A stretch of 64,000 nucleotides of DNA. Origin: HGM04593 sp045646845 (GTDB lineage Bacteria > Bacteroidota > Bacteroidia > Bacteroidales > Bacteroidaceae). Below the pieces are notes generated by a model, which was given only the letters and a program-made list of their open reading frames with translations, had not been told where the DNA came from and searched no databases. Both the position numbers and the translations under genes were made by a program. The DNA lies in assembly GCA_045646845.1 (NCBI GenBank), contig JAZRLO010000001.1, positions 1 to 64,000 of the forward strand. Reading direction: 5' to 3'. Shown piece after piece: positions 44,052 through 53,039 of this stretch (its first letter is position 1; each line of letters starts with the position of its first letter).

Positions 44052-45686
44052 ATGGTATCTGTTGATGGTTTGGCTGTCGAATTTGGCGGGACTACGCTCT
44101 TCAGCGATGTATCCTTTGTGATTAACGAGAAGGACCGTATTGCTCTCATGGGCAAGAACGGTGCAGGAAAGAGTACTTTGCTGAAGATTCTTGCAGGTGT
44201 ACGTACCGCTACGCGCGGTAGCGTGTCGGCTCCTAAGGATACGGTGATAGCGTATCTGCCGCAGCATCTGATGACCGAGGACGGCCGCACGGTGTTCGAG
44301 GAGGCTTCGCAGGCTTTTGCCCATCTCTATGAGATGGAGGCGGAACTCGACCGTATGAACAATGAGCTTGCCACGCGTACCGACTATGAGAGTGACAGTT
44401 ATATGGCTCTCATTGAGGAGGTGGCCACAAAGAGCGAAAAGATCTATGCCATTGACATGACACACTTTGAGGAGGATGTGGAGAAGACTCTTCTTGGCCT
44501 TGGTTTCGAACGCAGTGACTTCGGTCGCCAGACGAGCGAGTTCAGCGGCGGATGGCGTATGCGCATCGAGCTTGCGAAGATGCTGCTGCGTAACCCCGAT
44601 GTGCTGCTGCTCGACGAGCCTACCAACCACCTCGATATTGAATCAATCGGTTGGCTCGAGGAGTTTCTCATAAACAACGGCAAGGCAGTTGTCGTTATAA
44701 GCCACGACCGCAAGTTCGTCGATAACATCACCACGCGTACCATCGAAGTGACCATGGGGCGCATCTATGACTACAAGGTGAACTATTCGCAATATCTCGT
44801 TCTGCGTGCCGAACGCCGTCAGCAACAGCAGAAGCAGTACGAGGAGCAACAGAAGATGATTCAGGAGACGAAGGACTTCATAGAGCGTTTCAAGGGTACC
44901 TACTCAAAGACCCTTCAGGTGCAGAGCCGCGTGAAGATGCTTGAGAAACTTGAGATAATTGAGGTTGACGAGGAGGATACGTCGGCCTTGAGGCTGAAGT
45001 TCCCGCCCTCGCCGCGTTCGGGGCAGTACCCGGTGATAATGGAGGGTGTTGGCAAGGCATTCGACGACAAGAGAATATTTTCGGATGCGACACTCACTGT
45101 GGAGCGAGGTAATAAGATTGCTTTTGTCGGCCGTAACGGTGAGGGTAAATCGACTCTTGTCAAGTGTATAATGAAGGAACTGGAGCATGAGGGCTCTCTG
45201 CAACTCGGTCATAATGTGCAGATAGGCTATTTTGCACAGAACCAAGCATCCCTTCTCGACGAGGAGCTGACGGTGTTCCAGACCATTGATGATGTGGCAA
45301 AGGGTGAAATTCGTAATAAGATTCGTGATTTGTTGGGTGCATTCATGTTCGGTGGTGAAGCGAGCGCGAAAAAGGTAAAGGTCCTTTCGGGCGGTGAGCG
45401 TACGCGTCTTGCACTTATGAAACTGTTGCTTGAGCCGGTGAACCTGCTTATCCTCGACGAGCCTACCAATCACCTCGACCTTAAGACCAAGGATATTCTC
45501 AAGCAGGCACTCCAGGATTTTGATGGTACGCTCATCTGCGTGAGCCACGACCGTGATTTCCTCGATGGGCTTGTAACCAAGGTATATGAGTTTGGTCATG
45601 GCAAGGTACGTGAGCATCTGTGCGGAATTTATGAGTTCCTCTCTACAAAGAAGATGGAGGAGTTGCAGGAACTGGAACGCAAATAA
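44052..45686 (+). CDS. ABC-F family ATPase (translation factor type)
   Basis: ABC-F proteins bind the ribosomal E site and relieve stalling. The 544-residue protein has two nucleotide-binding domains and no membrane segment. Domain 1 has Walker A GKNGAGKST, signature FSGGWRMRIELA and Walker B VLLLDEPTNHLDI. Domain 2 has GRNGEGKST, LSGGERTRLALM and LLILDEPTNHLDL. Between them lies the P-site interaction linker (charged helix before YSKTLQVQSRVKMLEKLE). The exact subfamily and a role in antibiotic protection cannot be told. A strong terminator overlaps its stop codon. Confidence 0.93.
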   Translation: MVSVDGLAVEFGGTTLFSDVSFVINEKDRIALMGKNGAGKSTLLKILAGVRTATRGSVSAPKDTVIAYLPQHLMTEDGRTVFEEASQAFAHLYEMEAELDRMNNELATRTDYESDSYMALIEEVATKSEKIYAIDMTHFEEDVEKTLLGLGFERSDFGRQTSEFSGGWRMRIELAKMLLRNPDVLLLDEPTNHLDIESIGWLEEFLINNGKAVVVISHDRKFVDNITTRTIEVTMGRIYDYKVNYSQYLVLRAERRQQQQKQYEEQQKMIQETKDFIERFKGTYSKTLQVQSRVKMLEKLEIIEVDEEDTSALRLKFPPSPRSGQYPVIMEGVGKAFDDKRIFSDATLTVERGNKIAFVGRNGEGKSTLVKCIMKELEHEGSLQLGHNVQIGYFAQNQASLLDEELTVFQTIDDVAKGEIRNKIRDLLGAFMFGGEASAKKVKVLSGGERTRLALMKLLLEPVNLLILDEPTNHLDLKTKDILKQALQDFDGTLICVSHDRDFLDGLVTKVYEFGHGKVREHLCGIYEFLSTKKMEELQELERK

Positions 45687-45730
45687 AACGATAGACAGCT
45701 TGCCGTCGGCAAGCTGTCTATCGTTTTATT
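45682..45730 (+). terminator. Terminator of the ABC-F gene
   Basis: A stem of about 24 bp pairs 45682-45705 with 45707-45730 (core GATAGACAGCTTGCCG), starts inside the stop codon region and ends in CGTTTTATT. Confidence 0.8.
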
Positions 45731-45761
45731 AAAGTAGGCGGAACATTTAGGTTAATTATCT

Positions 45762-45880
45762 CTCCCCTCCGGTCTTCGACCACCTCCCCTCGCAAGCGAG
45801 TGGCGGAGCTGTTTGGAATGAATTTTGCTTAGCTGCTCCACTCCTGTGGGGGGAGCTGTCAGCTTGCTGACTGAGGGGAG
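45762..45880. repeat. Dispersed repeat, copy A
   Basis: This gene-free segment begins CTCCCCTCCGGTCTTCGACC and ends CTGACTGAGGGGAG, so its ends are complementary (CTCCCCTC/GAGGGGAG). A second copy in the same orientation lies at 48218-48344. The two share the ends, the ACCTCCCCTC block and GCTGCTCCACTCCTG, and differ in the middle. The copies bracket two glycosyltransferase genes. Confidence 0.6.
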
Positions 45881-45977
45881 GGCGCAGAACGTGTGGTAAA
45901 AGGTGAAAGATTAAATCGGAAAACTGTGAGTGGCGCAGGTATAATCACACGAAGGCTAATAATTTTTATGTACAAAG

Positions 45978-47048
45978 TCAGTACAGTGCCTCGTACTCTT
46001 TGGCAATCTTTTCCCAAGTGTAGTGTATGTCCGCAACCTTTCTCATGTCCGCGCCGTTGTCGGTGTTGTTCTCAATGAGCCGTTGCAACTCTTCGGAATT
46101 CTTGTAGTAGTCGGCCATATGCATGGTGGTCTCCCTGTTGTAGATGACATCGTATGCCAGAATGGGCCGCCCGAAGAACATGGCCTCCACGAGTGAGGGA
46201 TTTGTGCCGCCTGCACTGTGTCCGTGGATATAACATTTTGTATTCTTGCGCAGAGTATAGAGGATTTCCAGGTCGTATATGCTGTCAAGAATAGTGATGT
46301 TGTCGTATTTCCCCTTATACTTCTCCTTCAGCTCGCGGCTGTAACCGTTGCGGTCCCAGTTACCTATGAATACAAGCCTTCTTTTGTTTTTGGCGAATGT
46401 CTCAAGCGTAATATGGCAATTGTTTTCCGGTTCAATGCGGCAGACACTTATGTAGTAACCATCCTTTACTATTGAATACAGTTTCAGTATCTCCTCTTCT
46501 CGTTCTGCTGAAATATTTATCAGTGCATGGTTTCCGCCGTATGCAATCAGTGTGGTCTCCTTGCCATACTCCTCTATCACGTAATCCTGTATTCCCTTGT
46601 TGTCAGTTATGACAATATCGGCAAAACGTACAGCAAGTTTTTCTGAGAACTTCAGAAACTTCTTTACCCAGTTTTTCCACTTTGCTCTGCGGTATTCAAG
46701 TCCGTCAATGTTCACAATGACCTTCTTGCGGCGGAAAAGTTTTAATATCGGAAGGAAGATGCAACCCGATACACCAAGTACGAGAATACAGTCATAACCG
46801 CGCATGCAACGTATCATGGATATGATATCGTAAGGTATGCTCTGCACACCATTTGCGCGCAAAGGGACATACTTCAGTCTTGCGCCTTTGTATTCCCTTA
46901 TTTTTTCGGGCATGTCCTTGCTGCTGCAATATATGGTATATTCAATACCTTCCGAGCAATTATCCCCTATTATGTTCTCTACAAGAGTCTCGAAGCCACC
47001 ATAATTGGCCGGGACACCCTGTATTCCCACAATTGCAACTTTTTTCAT
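45978..47048 (-). CDS. DUF1972-type glycosyltransferase (rhamnosyltransferase-like)
   Basis: The 356-residue GT-B enzyme begins MKKVAIVGIQGVPANYGGFE, the hallmark of DUF1972 glycosyltransferases, and has the GT4-like C-terminal segment HGHSAGGTNPSLVEAMFFGRP. Related enzymes add rhamnose or similar sugars to surface polysaccharides. It is the last gene of the minus-strand polysaccharide locus and directly follows another GT4 gene with no gap. Repeat A lies downstream. Donor and acceptor are unknown. Confidence 0.88.
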   Translation of the reverse strand: MKKVAIVGIQGVPANYGGFETLVENIIGDNCSEGIEYTIYCSSKDMPEKIREYKGARLKYVPLRANGVQSIPYDIISMIRCMRGYDCILVLGVSGCIFLPILKLFRRKKVIVNIDGLEYRRAKWKNWVKKFLKFSEKLAVRFADIVITDNKGIQDYVIEEYGKETTLIAYGGNHALINISAEREEEILKLYSIVKDGYYISVCRIEPENNCHITLETFAKNKRRLVFIGNWDRNGYSRELKEKYKGKYDNITILDSIYDLEILYTLRKNTKCYIHGHSAGGTNPSLVEAMFFGRPILAYDVIYNRETTMHMADYYKNSEELQRLIENNTDNGADMRKVADIHYTWEKIAKEYEALY

Positions 47049-48137
47049 CTATTGTTTTAGTATTAAACGCTCTATGCTCTCTACCATCCTGTCAGCGGTG
47101 TATCCCTGTGAGCATTCCAAAGCATTCTTTGACAAAGATAGGAAAAAATCTTCGTTTTTTAAAATCACTTTTATCTTCTCTTCTATCTCTCCAATGTCCT
47201 GTACGTCTATTTTATAGCCGTTGGCACCGTCTGTCACCATCTCCGATATTCCTCCCACTGTCGGCACAATCACAGGCAGGCCTGCTGTCATGGCTTCCAG
47301 TGCCGTCAGACCGAATGTTTCAATTGCATGTCTTTTATTTGTCAGGTTTAAAACTATTGATGCGCGTTTGTAAAATGGTATCACATCGTTTTGCTTGGGA
47401 TATATCGTCAGGTTTTCAGTCGGCTCAAAGCTATGCTGCTTTATGTAATTGTCAATATTCTCCTGTGAGTCATTTATAACAAGCTCAAAGCTATAATTGT
47501 TCATTCTAGCTGCCAGTTCAATGAACTCTCTTGTGCCCTTGTAGCTCTTTAGCGAGCCGAGCATAAGAATGCGTTTCTGTGCGAACGCCCTTCTGCTGTC
47601 TGGCGTTATATTGGCCGTGAATTTGTGTTGGAGGGCATTGGGAATTACATAAACTTTCTTTTTGCGTCTAAGAAACGACCTCTGGTACTGCGACACGCAG
47701 ATTATGTCACTTGCAATCCATTGCATTATCTTTGCCAAAATGCGGTAGGCCGTGCTTTTAGCTTTTGCGTTCTCGTGGTAGTGATATACAACCCTCTTGA
47801 AGGCTATGCGTCCGCCCAATGCGGCGGCAACGGGCAGGATGGTATTTATGTATATTACAGTGTCTCTCTTGAATATATAGCCCAATGCAATAAGGAATAC
47901 CTGTAACTGGACCCACGCATAGCGCAGAAGTCTTGCAATACTGTTCCGCGAGAACTTGTAGCTGTATTGCCGCATGCGTAGTCCGTTGTACCCCTTCAGT
48001 TCATCAAGCACACCTCCACGCGATGTTACAAGGTCAACTTTGTATCCTTTTTCAAGCAAACCTTCAACAACAGTCTTCAGGACCTTCGGGCTGCCGCTGT
48101 AGTCATTGAAAAGGTGAAAACAGACTATATTTTTCAT
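47049..48137 (-). CDS. Glycosyltransferase family 4
   Basis: The 362-residue enzyme has a GT-B fold: N-terminal FHLFNDYSGSPKVLKTVVEG and the C-terminal donor-binding ETFGLTALEAMTAGLPVIVP with the EX7E arrangement. It probably extends the polysaccharide repeat unit in the cytoplasm. It lies between repeat B and the DUF1972 gene, and these two genes form a sub-block. Confidence 0.9.
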   Translation of the reverse strand: MKNIVCFHLFNDYSGSPKVLKTVVEGLLEKGYKVDLVTSRGGVLDELKGYNGLRMRQYSYKFSRNSIARLLRYAWVQLQVFLIALGYIFKRDTVIYINTILPVAAALGGRIAFKRVVYHYHENAKAKSTAYRILAKIMQWIASDIICVSQYQRSFLRRKKKVYVIPNALQHKFTANITPDSRRAFAQKRILMLGSLKSYKGTREFIELAARMNNYSFELVINDSQENIDNYIKQHSFEPTENLTIYPKQNDVIPFYKRASIVLNLTNKRHAIETFGLTALEAMTAGLPVIVPTVGGISEMVTDGANGYKIDVQDIGEIEEKIKVILKNEDFFLSLSKNALECSQGYTADRMVESIERLILKQ

Positions 48138-48217
48138 TTGGTTGCTATTTGTTATTGTTTAGCTCTTCTCGCGATGCAAGTTGCGGAGCTATTTGTTTTT
48201 TGTCTTTTTTAAAGCTG

Positions 48218-48344
48218 CTCCCCTCCGGTCTTCGACCACCTCCCCTCTGAAGCGGGGCGGAGTTTTTCGTTTTTTTTGCTACGGTATTGGATTTTAGCTG
48301 CTCCACTCCTGGAGGGGAGCTGTCGGTCTGCCGACTGAGGGGAG
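48218..48344. repeat. Dispersed repeat, copy B
   Basis: Second copy of the element at 45762-45880, in the same orientation, with ends CTCCCCTCCGGTCTTCGACC and CGACTGAGGGGAG. It fills the gap between the GT4 gene and the kinase-like gene. Confidence 0.6.
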
Positions 48345-48364
48345 ATAAAGCTCTCTAAGTTTAA

Positions 48365-49468
48365 CTATTGAGATGTGATTACAAATTCCAGCAACTTGCC
48401 CCATAGTGCAAACGGTTTTGCAGCTTCGCCAGAGACTTTGCCCCCTTCGCGCATAGTAAAGCGCGAGATAACGTCAAGCAGATACATGGCATACAGTTGC
48501 CTGTCAATCCACCTGCCGGCATCGCTCTCCATGTATGCAGAAATCTCATCCATACCCCAGTGCTTCTCAAACACTGCCGTTTGTGTGAAAAAATGGTAAC
48601 GGTCCAACCCTGTAGGGTAACTCATCGCGGCATATTCAAAATCGAACACAAACAGTTCATTGCCGTTGGCAAACATATTCCACGGCGTGAAATCGCAGTG
48701 GCAGGCACAAAAAACGACCTTTTTACCGCAATATTTCTCCTTTATGGCATTAATTGCATTGCCGACGGCCTGGTGGTCAATCTCCTGTGGCAACCACTCC
48801 TGGTGCTGTTCGAGTGTCGAGAGAGTGGTGTAGTAATTGCTCTCTTCGAACAGTAATACCGCTTTTGTCTTTTCGTGCAGCTGTGCCAGGAACTCCTCTT
48901 GCAATGCACTCCATTCGTGAATCACTCTCGATGAGGCTTGCTTTTCCGTGCTCTGCACAAAAACGTGCATCCCATTGCTCAAGGTGCCGCAGTGGAGTGC
49001 CTTAGGAACTCCTATGACATCGCTCTTGCAAAGCCTGTCAAGTGTGTCACTCTCTTTCTCAAACAACTCCTTGATGTCGTTGTTCGTGCTCAGTTTGCAG
49101 TATCCCAAAATCCTGTTTCCCTGGCTCAACTGCATTGTAATCTTTTGGTGAACACTTGGCGTTCCCTCGAATATCGCAAACTCAATCTCCTGCACGTCAA
49201 AAACCTTGCATAGCAAGTTGTGCAGTTCGCTGTTCAGACGACAGTGCAACGTCTCGGCTTTTATCACTTTGCGCACCGGTGCAAACAGGTGCAGGCAGGG
49301 TAGCAGTCTCTTTACCATTTTGCCCTTGCTACCGCTTGGCTGGTACAGGTTCAGCGCAGTGCGCATGCCACGTGCCGGCACAATCCAGAATTTGCCGTCG
49401 GCATTCCCAAAGCGGTAGAACTTATTATCGCCGGTAAAGTCAAGTATGTTGTTGATGATAGCGTTCAT
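48365..49468 (-). CDS. APH-like phosphotransferase of the polysaccharide locus
   Basis: The 367-residue protein has the aminoglycoside-phosphotransferase/choline-kinase type active site: CHCDFTPWNMF (HxDxxxxN catalytic loop) and FVFDFEYA (metal-binding Asp), preceded by an ATP-binding lobe. In polysaccharide loci such kinases probably phosphorylate a sugar or lipid intermediate rather than an antibiotic. An AGACA element (R1) fills the gap upstream, starting 17 nt before its ATG. A drug-resistance role is unlikely in this context. Confidence 0.72.
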   Translation of the reverse strand: MNAIINNILDFTGDNKFYRFGNADGKFWIVPARGMRTALNLYQPSGSKGKMVKRLLPCLHLFAPVRKVIKAETLHCRLNSELHNLLCKVFDVQEIEFAIFEGTPSVHQKITMQLSQGNRILGYCKLSTNNDIKELFEKESDTLDRLCKSDVIGVPKALHCGTLSNGMHVFVQSTEKQASSRVIHEWSALQEEFLAQLHEKTKAVLLFEESNYYTTLSTLEQHQEWLPQEIDHQAVGNAINAIKEKYCGKKVVFCACHCDFTPWNMFANGNELFVFDFEYAAMSYPTGLDRYHFFTQTAVFEKHWGMDEISAYMESDAGRWIDRQLYAMYLLDVISRFTMREGGKVSGEAAKPFALWGKLLEFVITSQ

Positions 49469-49484
49469 TCAGTTATTATTTTTT

Positions 49485-49735
49485 AGACAAAAGTACAGAA
49501 GTACATAAGTTTGTTTGCTTGTAGCTATTCTTAAGAGTATTGCTTAGTTTCTGCTATATGAGTGGATGTTGGATGTAAATTGCATTTACAAGCATTGGTT
49601 GTTTATAAAAGTATCAATGCGAGAACCCGTTTTCCCATTGCTACTTTTAAATATAACCAACAGTCGCGTAGTTTCACTTGCGACATATCCACTCAAATAG
49701 CAGCAATGACCTTTTGTTCTTTTGTACTTATGTCT
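49485..49735. repeat. AGACA element R1 (251 bp, terminal inverted repeats, nested hairpins)
   Basis: The ends are 25-nt inverted repeats (AGACAAAAGTACAGAAG... at 49485 and its partner ending at 49735; 21 of 25 positions). Inside, CTGCTATATGAGTGGAT pairs with ATCCACTCAAATAGCAG and encloses AAAAGTATCAATG/CATTGCTACTTTT and the hairpin GTCGC...GCGAC at 49663-49684. It starts 17 nt upstream of the kinase-like gene and ends 7 nt from the stop of the upstream GT4 gene. It is over 95% identical to R2. Confidence 0.8.
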
Positions 49736-49742
49736 TATATAA

Positions 49743-51008
49743 CTAAATCAATTGTATCTGTTCTGCTTCCCCCAGTTTCTTCATTAGCAACTCTTTGAAC
49801 TCCTCGCCACGGGCTGCCCATGTGAACTGTGCTCCGGCGTTTTTTGCCTTTTCACCGATGGAAATCCGCTCATTGGTATCTGTCATTCGTTCCATTGCGG
49901 CAGACAGGTTGTCAACAACATCCTCGCGCTCTGTGCGCGGTATTACAACGGCATATTCGTTTGAGAAATAACGTGTGTAGCCCGTCGTGTCAAGGCATAT
50001 AAGCGGCTTGCCCATTGCCATAGAGTCGAATGAAACCGTGACGGCGCCCTCCTTTAGCGAAGCGTTAACCACTACGTCTACACTGGCTAACAGGCGGTAA
50101 TACTCATCCATTGATACCTTGCCGGTGAATGTAACCCGTTCCAGTACGCCCAGGCTTTCGGCAATGCCTTTCAGGCGCTGTTTGTCTGCGCCCTTGCCCA
50201 CAATGGTAAGGTGTATGTTCCTGTTTGTCTTTGCAGCGCGTGCAAAGCTTTCAATCACAAGGTCGAATCCTCGCCATGCATCAAGGCGTCCGACAGTGAT
50301 GAACTCAACCTTTTCATTGCTATTGCTCTTTGTGCTTGTTGTAATTGCTGTCGAGTTTTCTTCAACAGCAACATCGGTGAACAACACCGCTTTGTCGCGG
50401 TACTTTGCCGGGATAAAGTTACGTGTAATCTCCGTTTTGCACAGCATGAGGTCAGCGTTCTTGCAGCGTTTCTTGAACCCTAAGTTTAACGGCAACATCT
50501 TTACAGCTGTGCGGCGTACCCACTCAATCAGGCGGCTTTTGCGCGCATAGTGGTTGCTATATTCTGCAGGGATGGTCTCCAGACCACCCACTGGTCCCCA
50601 AACGAAGAACTGCTTTTGGCCGTATGAACTCACCTTCCACAGCACATTGCCATATGTAAGGTGGTGGAATATCTTTATGTCGTTTTCGCGCATGGTGTGT
50701 TTCACGATGCGGTTGGTGCATGCCTGCCATATATTGTAGTATGTGCGCACACCACGCATTCCCTTCTTCCAGAACCTCGCCCACTTTGGTAGGTCGAAGT
50801 AAAGGAAATGTATGCCGCTGAATTCGGGGTGCAGTGCAATCCATGGCTCGATTGTGCCGCGGTTGCTCTCACGTGTGAGCACCCATAGCTCAAAGTGCTT
50901 AGACATCTCTAGCACCCAGTGCCAGCCTACGCCAATCTCGCTGCCAAGCCCCGGCTCACAAGCGTATGCGGATACGAATATTTTTGTCTTTTCAGTTACA
51001 GGATTCAT
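49743..51008 (-). CDS. Glycosyltransferase family 4
   Basis: The 421-residue enzyme has a GT4 N-terminus (YACEPGLGSEIGVGWHWVLE) and a C-terminal donor site (SLKEGAVTVSFDSMAMGKPL). It adds a hexose to the growing unit, presumably at the inner membrane face. It directly follows the GT2 gene with no spacer, so the two are co-translated. The element R1 follows its stop. Confidence 0.9.
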   Translation of the reverse strand: MNPVTEKTKIFVSAYACEPGLGSEIGVGWHWVLEMSKHFELWVLTRESNRGTIEPWIALHPEFSGIHFLYFDLPKWARFWKKGMRGVRTYYNIWQACTNRIVKHTMRENDIKIFHHLTYGNVLWKVSSYGQKQFFVWGPVGGLETIPAEYSNHYARKSRLIEWVRRTAVKMLPLNLGFKKRCKNADLMLCKTEITRNFIPAKYRDKAVLFTDVAVEENSTAITTSTKSNSNEKVEFITVGRLDAWRGFDLVIESFARAAKTNRNIHLTIVGKGADKQRLKGIAESLGVLERVTFTGKVSMDEYYRLLASVDVVVNASLKEGAVTVSFDSMAMGKPLICLDTTGYTRYFSNEYAVVIPRTEREDVVDNLSAAMERMTDTNERISIGEKAKNAGAQFTWAARGEEFKELLMKKLGEAEQIQLI

Positions 51009-52016
51009 TTAATGGTATTTGATAGTTCTATACAACCACATTGCCATTTTACCAAATGGACTAATAAAATTGGAAATTGTAGAGAATGTTTTTGGATGTC
51101 TTTTAGCTGTTTTTACAATAAAAGTACAACCTGTTATTTCGGCTGCGGTTTCTTTTATACTCTTAGCTTTGCTTTTTATGTTGCTACTAAAGAAAAAATA
51201 GCTTCTTATACCAATGTAATACATTCTTTCCCCCAAATTCCTAATGTATCTTCTTACATTCTCGTTTGAGTGGGCAAATGTGGTATTTGTCAGTTCGACA
51301 AGTCTTTTCCCAACGCGCAAAGTGCTATATACGGTTTCGGGTGACTTGTATGATGTCATTGTTGTAGAAACCGTTGTCTTGTTGTAGTGAATGAACAATA
51401 TCGGTTGATATTGCGTGCGTGTTGCATGGTGCGTGAGAACATGTACCCAATCGACATCTTCAATGCGTTCATTTTCTGCAAAGAACAAATCGTTATCAAC
51501 CATTAGCGAACGCAGAAAGACAAATTTCCATGGAGCATATGGGATTGAATTCTTTTCAATCTGCTCATCGCCGGTCATGACTTCCCTGTGTGCAAAATTA
51601 TGTTGCAGAGTATTGCTCTCTTTCCCCGGAGATTGGTAGGCGCAGTCAACTATCAGAATCTCAAGGTCGTGCTTGGTCAAATGATTATATACCTGGGTTA
51701 TACTCTCTTTGTGGTAGTAGTCGTCCTGGTCAATGAAGCATATGTACCTGCCCTTCGCGGCTCTTACTCCTTTATTGCGCGCTCCTCCTTGTCGTATATT
51801 CTTTTCGTTTTCTATTACTACAAGGTTGTCATGTCCTTTCTGCTGCTCTTTAAGCCATGAGCGTGTGGTATCGGTACTGCAATCATCAATGCAGATAACT
51901 TCGTAGGAGTCTTTATCCAAGGATTGTTCCCAAATACAGTCAAGACATTTTGGGAGTCCGTTGGACAAGCCGTTGTATACGGGTATGATTATGGATATGT
52001 AGTTTTCTTTATTCAT
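51009..52016 (-). CDS. Glycosyltransferase family 2
   Basis: The 335-residue GT-A enzyme begins SIIIPVYNGLSNGLPKCLD and has the nucleotide-sugar ED/DD region CIDDCSTD and the metal-binding CFIDQDDYY. The C-terminal third is basic with no clear membrane span. It overlaps the upstream membrane acyltransferase gene by 4 bp. Confidence 0.9.
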   Translation of the reverse strand: MNKENYISIIIPVYNGLSNGLPKCLDCIWEQSLDKDSYEVICIDDCSTDTTRSWLKEQQKGHDNLVVIENEKNIRQGGARNKGVRAAKGRYICFIDQDDYYHKESITQVYNHLTKHDLEILIVDCAYQSPGKESNTLQHNFAHREVMTGDEQIEKNSIPYAPWKFVFLRSLMVDNDLFFAENERIEDVDWVHVLTHHATRTQYQPILFIHYNKTTVSTTMTSYKSPETVYSTLRVGKRLVELTNTTFAHSNENVRRYIRNLGERMYYIGIRSYFFFSSNIKSKAKSIKETAAEITGCTFIVKTAKRHPKTFSTISNFISPFGKMAMWLYRTIKYH

Positions 52017-53038
52017 TTCTTTTTAAATAAGATTCTAATGTCCAAAAGGAATGGAAGATATTTGCTGATTATATATGAAGCTATGTAACTTACAGTGAGT
52101 GATAATAATATATAGAGAGATAAGACGATGTACGATGTTTCTAATGGCAGTCTTTTAATGCCGACTAATAATGTTGATGGTACGGCACCTGACAGAAAAT
52201 AGAATATAATAGATTGTCTTCCAATAAAATCTGTTATTTTGTTTGGATTAATTTGCTTTGCAACGAATATTAAAAGTAAAATGCTTAATATTATTATCGT
52301 AATGCCGAGAATATTACATTTTCCGCTTAATCCCAAACAATATACCTCAAAACCATCCCACTGCATAATCATTATAATAATGATAGTTGCGAAAATTATA
52401 GTTCCTATTATCTTATTGTTTAAAAATTTATTGATATATGACTCATATACATTATATAATCCACCCAACATCATAAGAAATGTATATATCAAGCCTGTTT
52501 GCCAAAACCAGGGGAAGTATTCTATTGCGGGTTTACTCTTTATATCCCCCAATATATATAAGCCCAAGAATATAGAAAAAGTTATTAATACGTATAACCA
52601 AATATTTTTTTGTTTACTTAAAAATAGTGTGTATATTACAAATTGTGAAATGCATAGGGCTGATGTGAACCACAGGCTAACTCCTCCAAAAACAATGATA
52701 CTAAAATTTTGTAAATCAAAATTGAAATTATTCTTAGGGAGATAAATTATTGCCGAAAAAATAATTGTTGGTATTGCTAACCTAAATATTATATTTTTAA
52801 TGTTTTCTCTGTATTCTTTTAAAGAGTAATTATTTATTTTACCGTTATTAAAATATTTTCTTACTATCAAATATCCATTGATGAAGAAAAATGCATTTAC
52901 ATAAAATGGGGAAACAATTAAATTTGCGATATTGTTATTTGGACAACAGAAAGACTCACAATGGGCAATATATACACAAATTATACATATGGCTTTTAGT
53001 GTGTCTATCCAATGTTCACGCTGTTGTTTTTCGGTCAT
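52013..53038 (-). CDS. Acyltransferase family 3 membrane protein
   Basis: The 341-residue protein is a multi-pass membrane acyltransferase: WIDTLKAICIICVYIAHCES carries the conserved His, followed by FFINGYLIVRKYF and about ten hydrophobic helices. It probably O-acetylates the polysaccharide at the cytoplasmic membrane. It is noticeably more AT-rich than the genes around it, which suggests recent acquisition by the locus. It overlaps the GT2 gene and ends the block behind the kinase-fusion gene. Confidence 0.85.
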   Translation of the reverse strand: MTEKQQREHWIDTLKAICIICVYIAHCESFCCPNNNIANLIVSPFYVNAFFFINGYLIVRKYFNNGKINNYSLKEYRENIKNIIFRLAIPTIIFSAIIYLPKNNFNFDLQNFSIIVFGGVSLWFTSALCISQFVIYTLFLSKQKNIWLYVLITFSIFLGLYILGDIKSKPAIEYFPWFWQTGLIYTFLMMLGGLYNVYESYINKFLNNKIIGTIIFATIIIIMIMQWDGFEVYCLGLSGKCNILGITIIILSILLLIFVAKQINPNKITDFIGRQSIIFYFLSGAVPSTLLVGIKRLPLETSYIVLSLYILLSLTVSYIASYIISKYLPFLLDIRILFKKK

Positions 53039-53039
53039 T

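Noticed and set aside
48365..49468. Aminoglycoside resistance gene
   Set aside because: The APH-like active site is real, but the gene lies in a polysaccharide operon among glycosyltransferases, where such kinases act on sugars or lipids.
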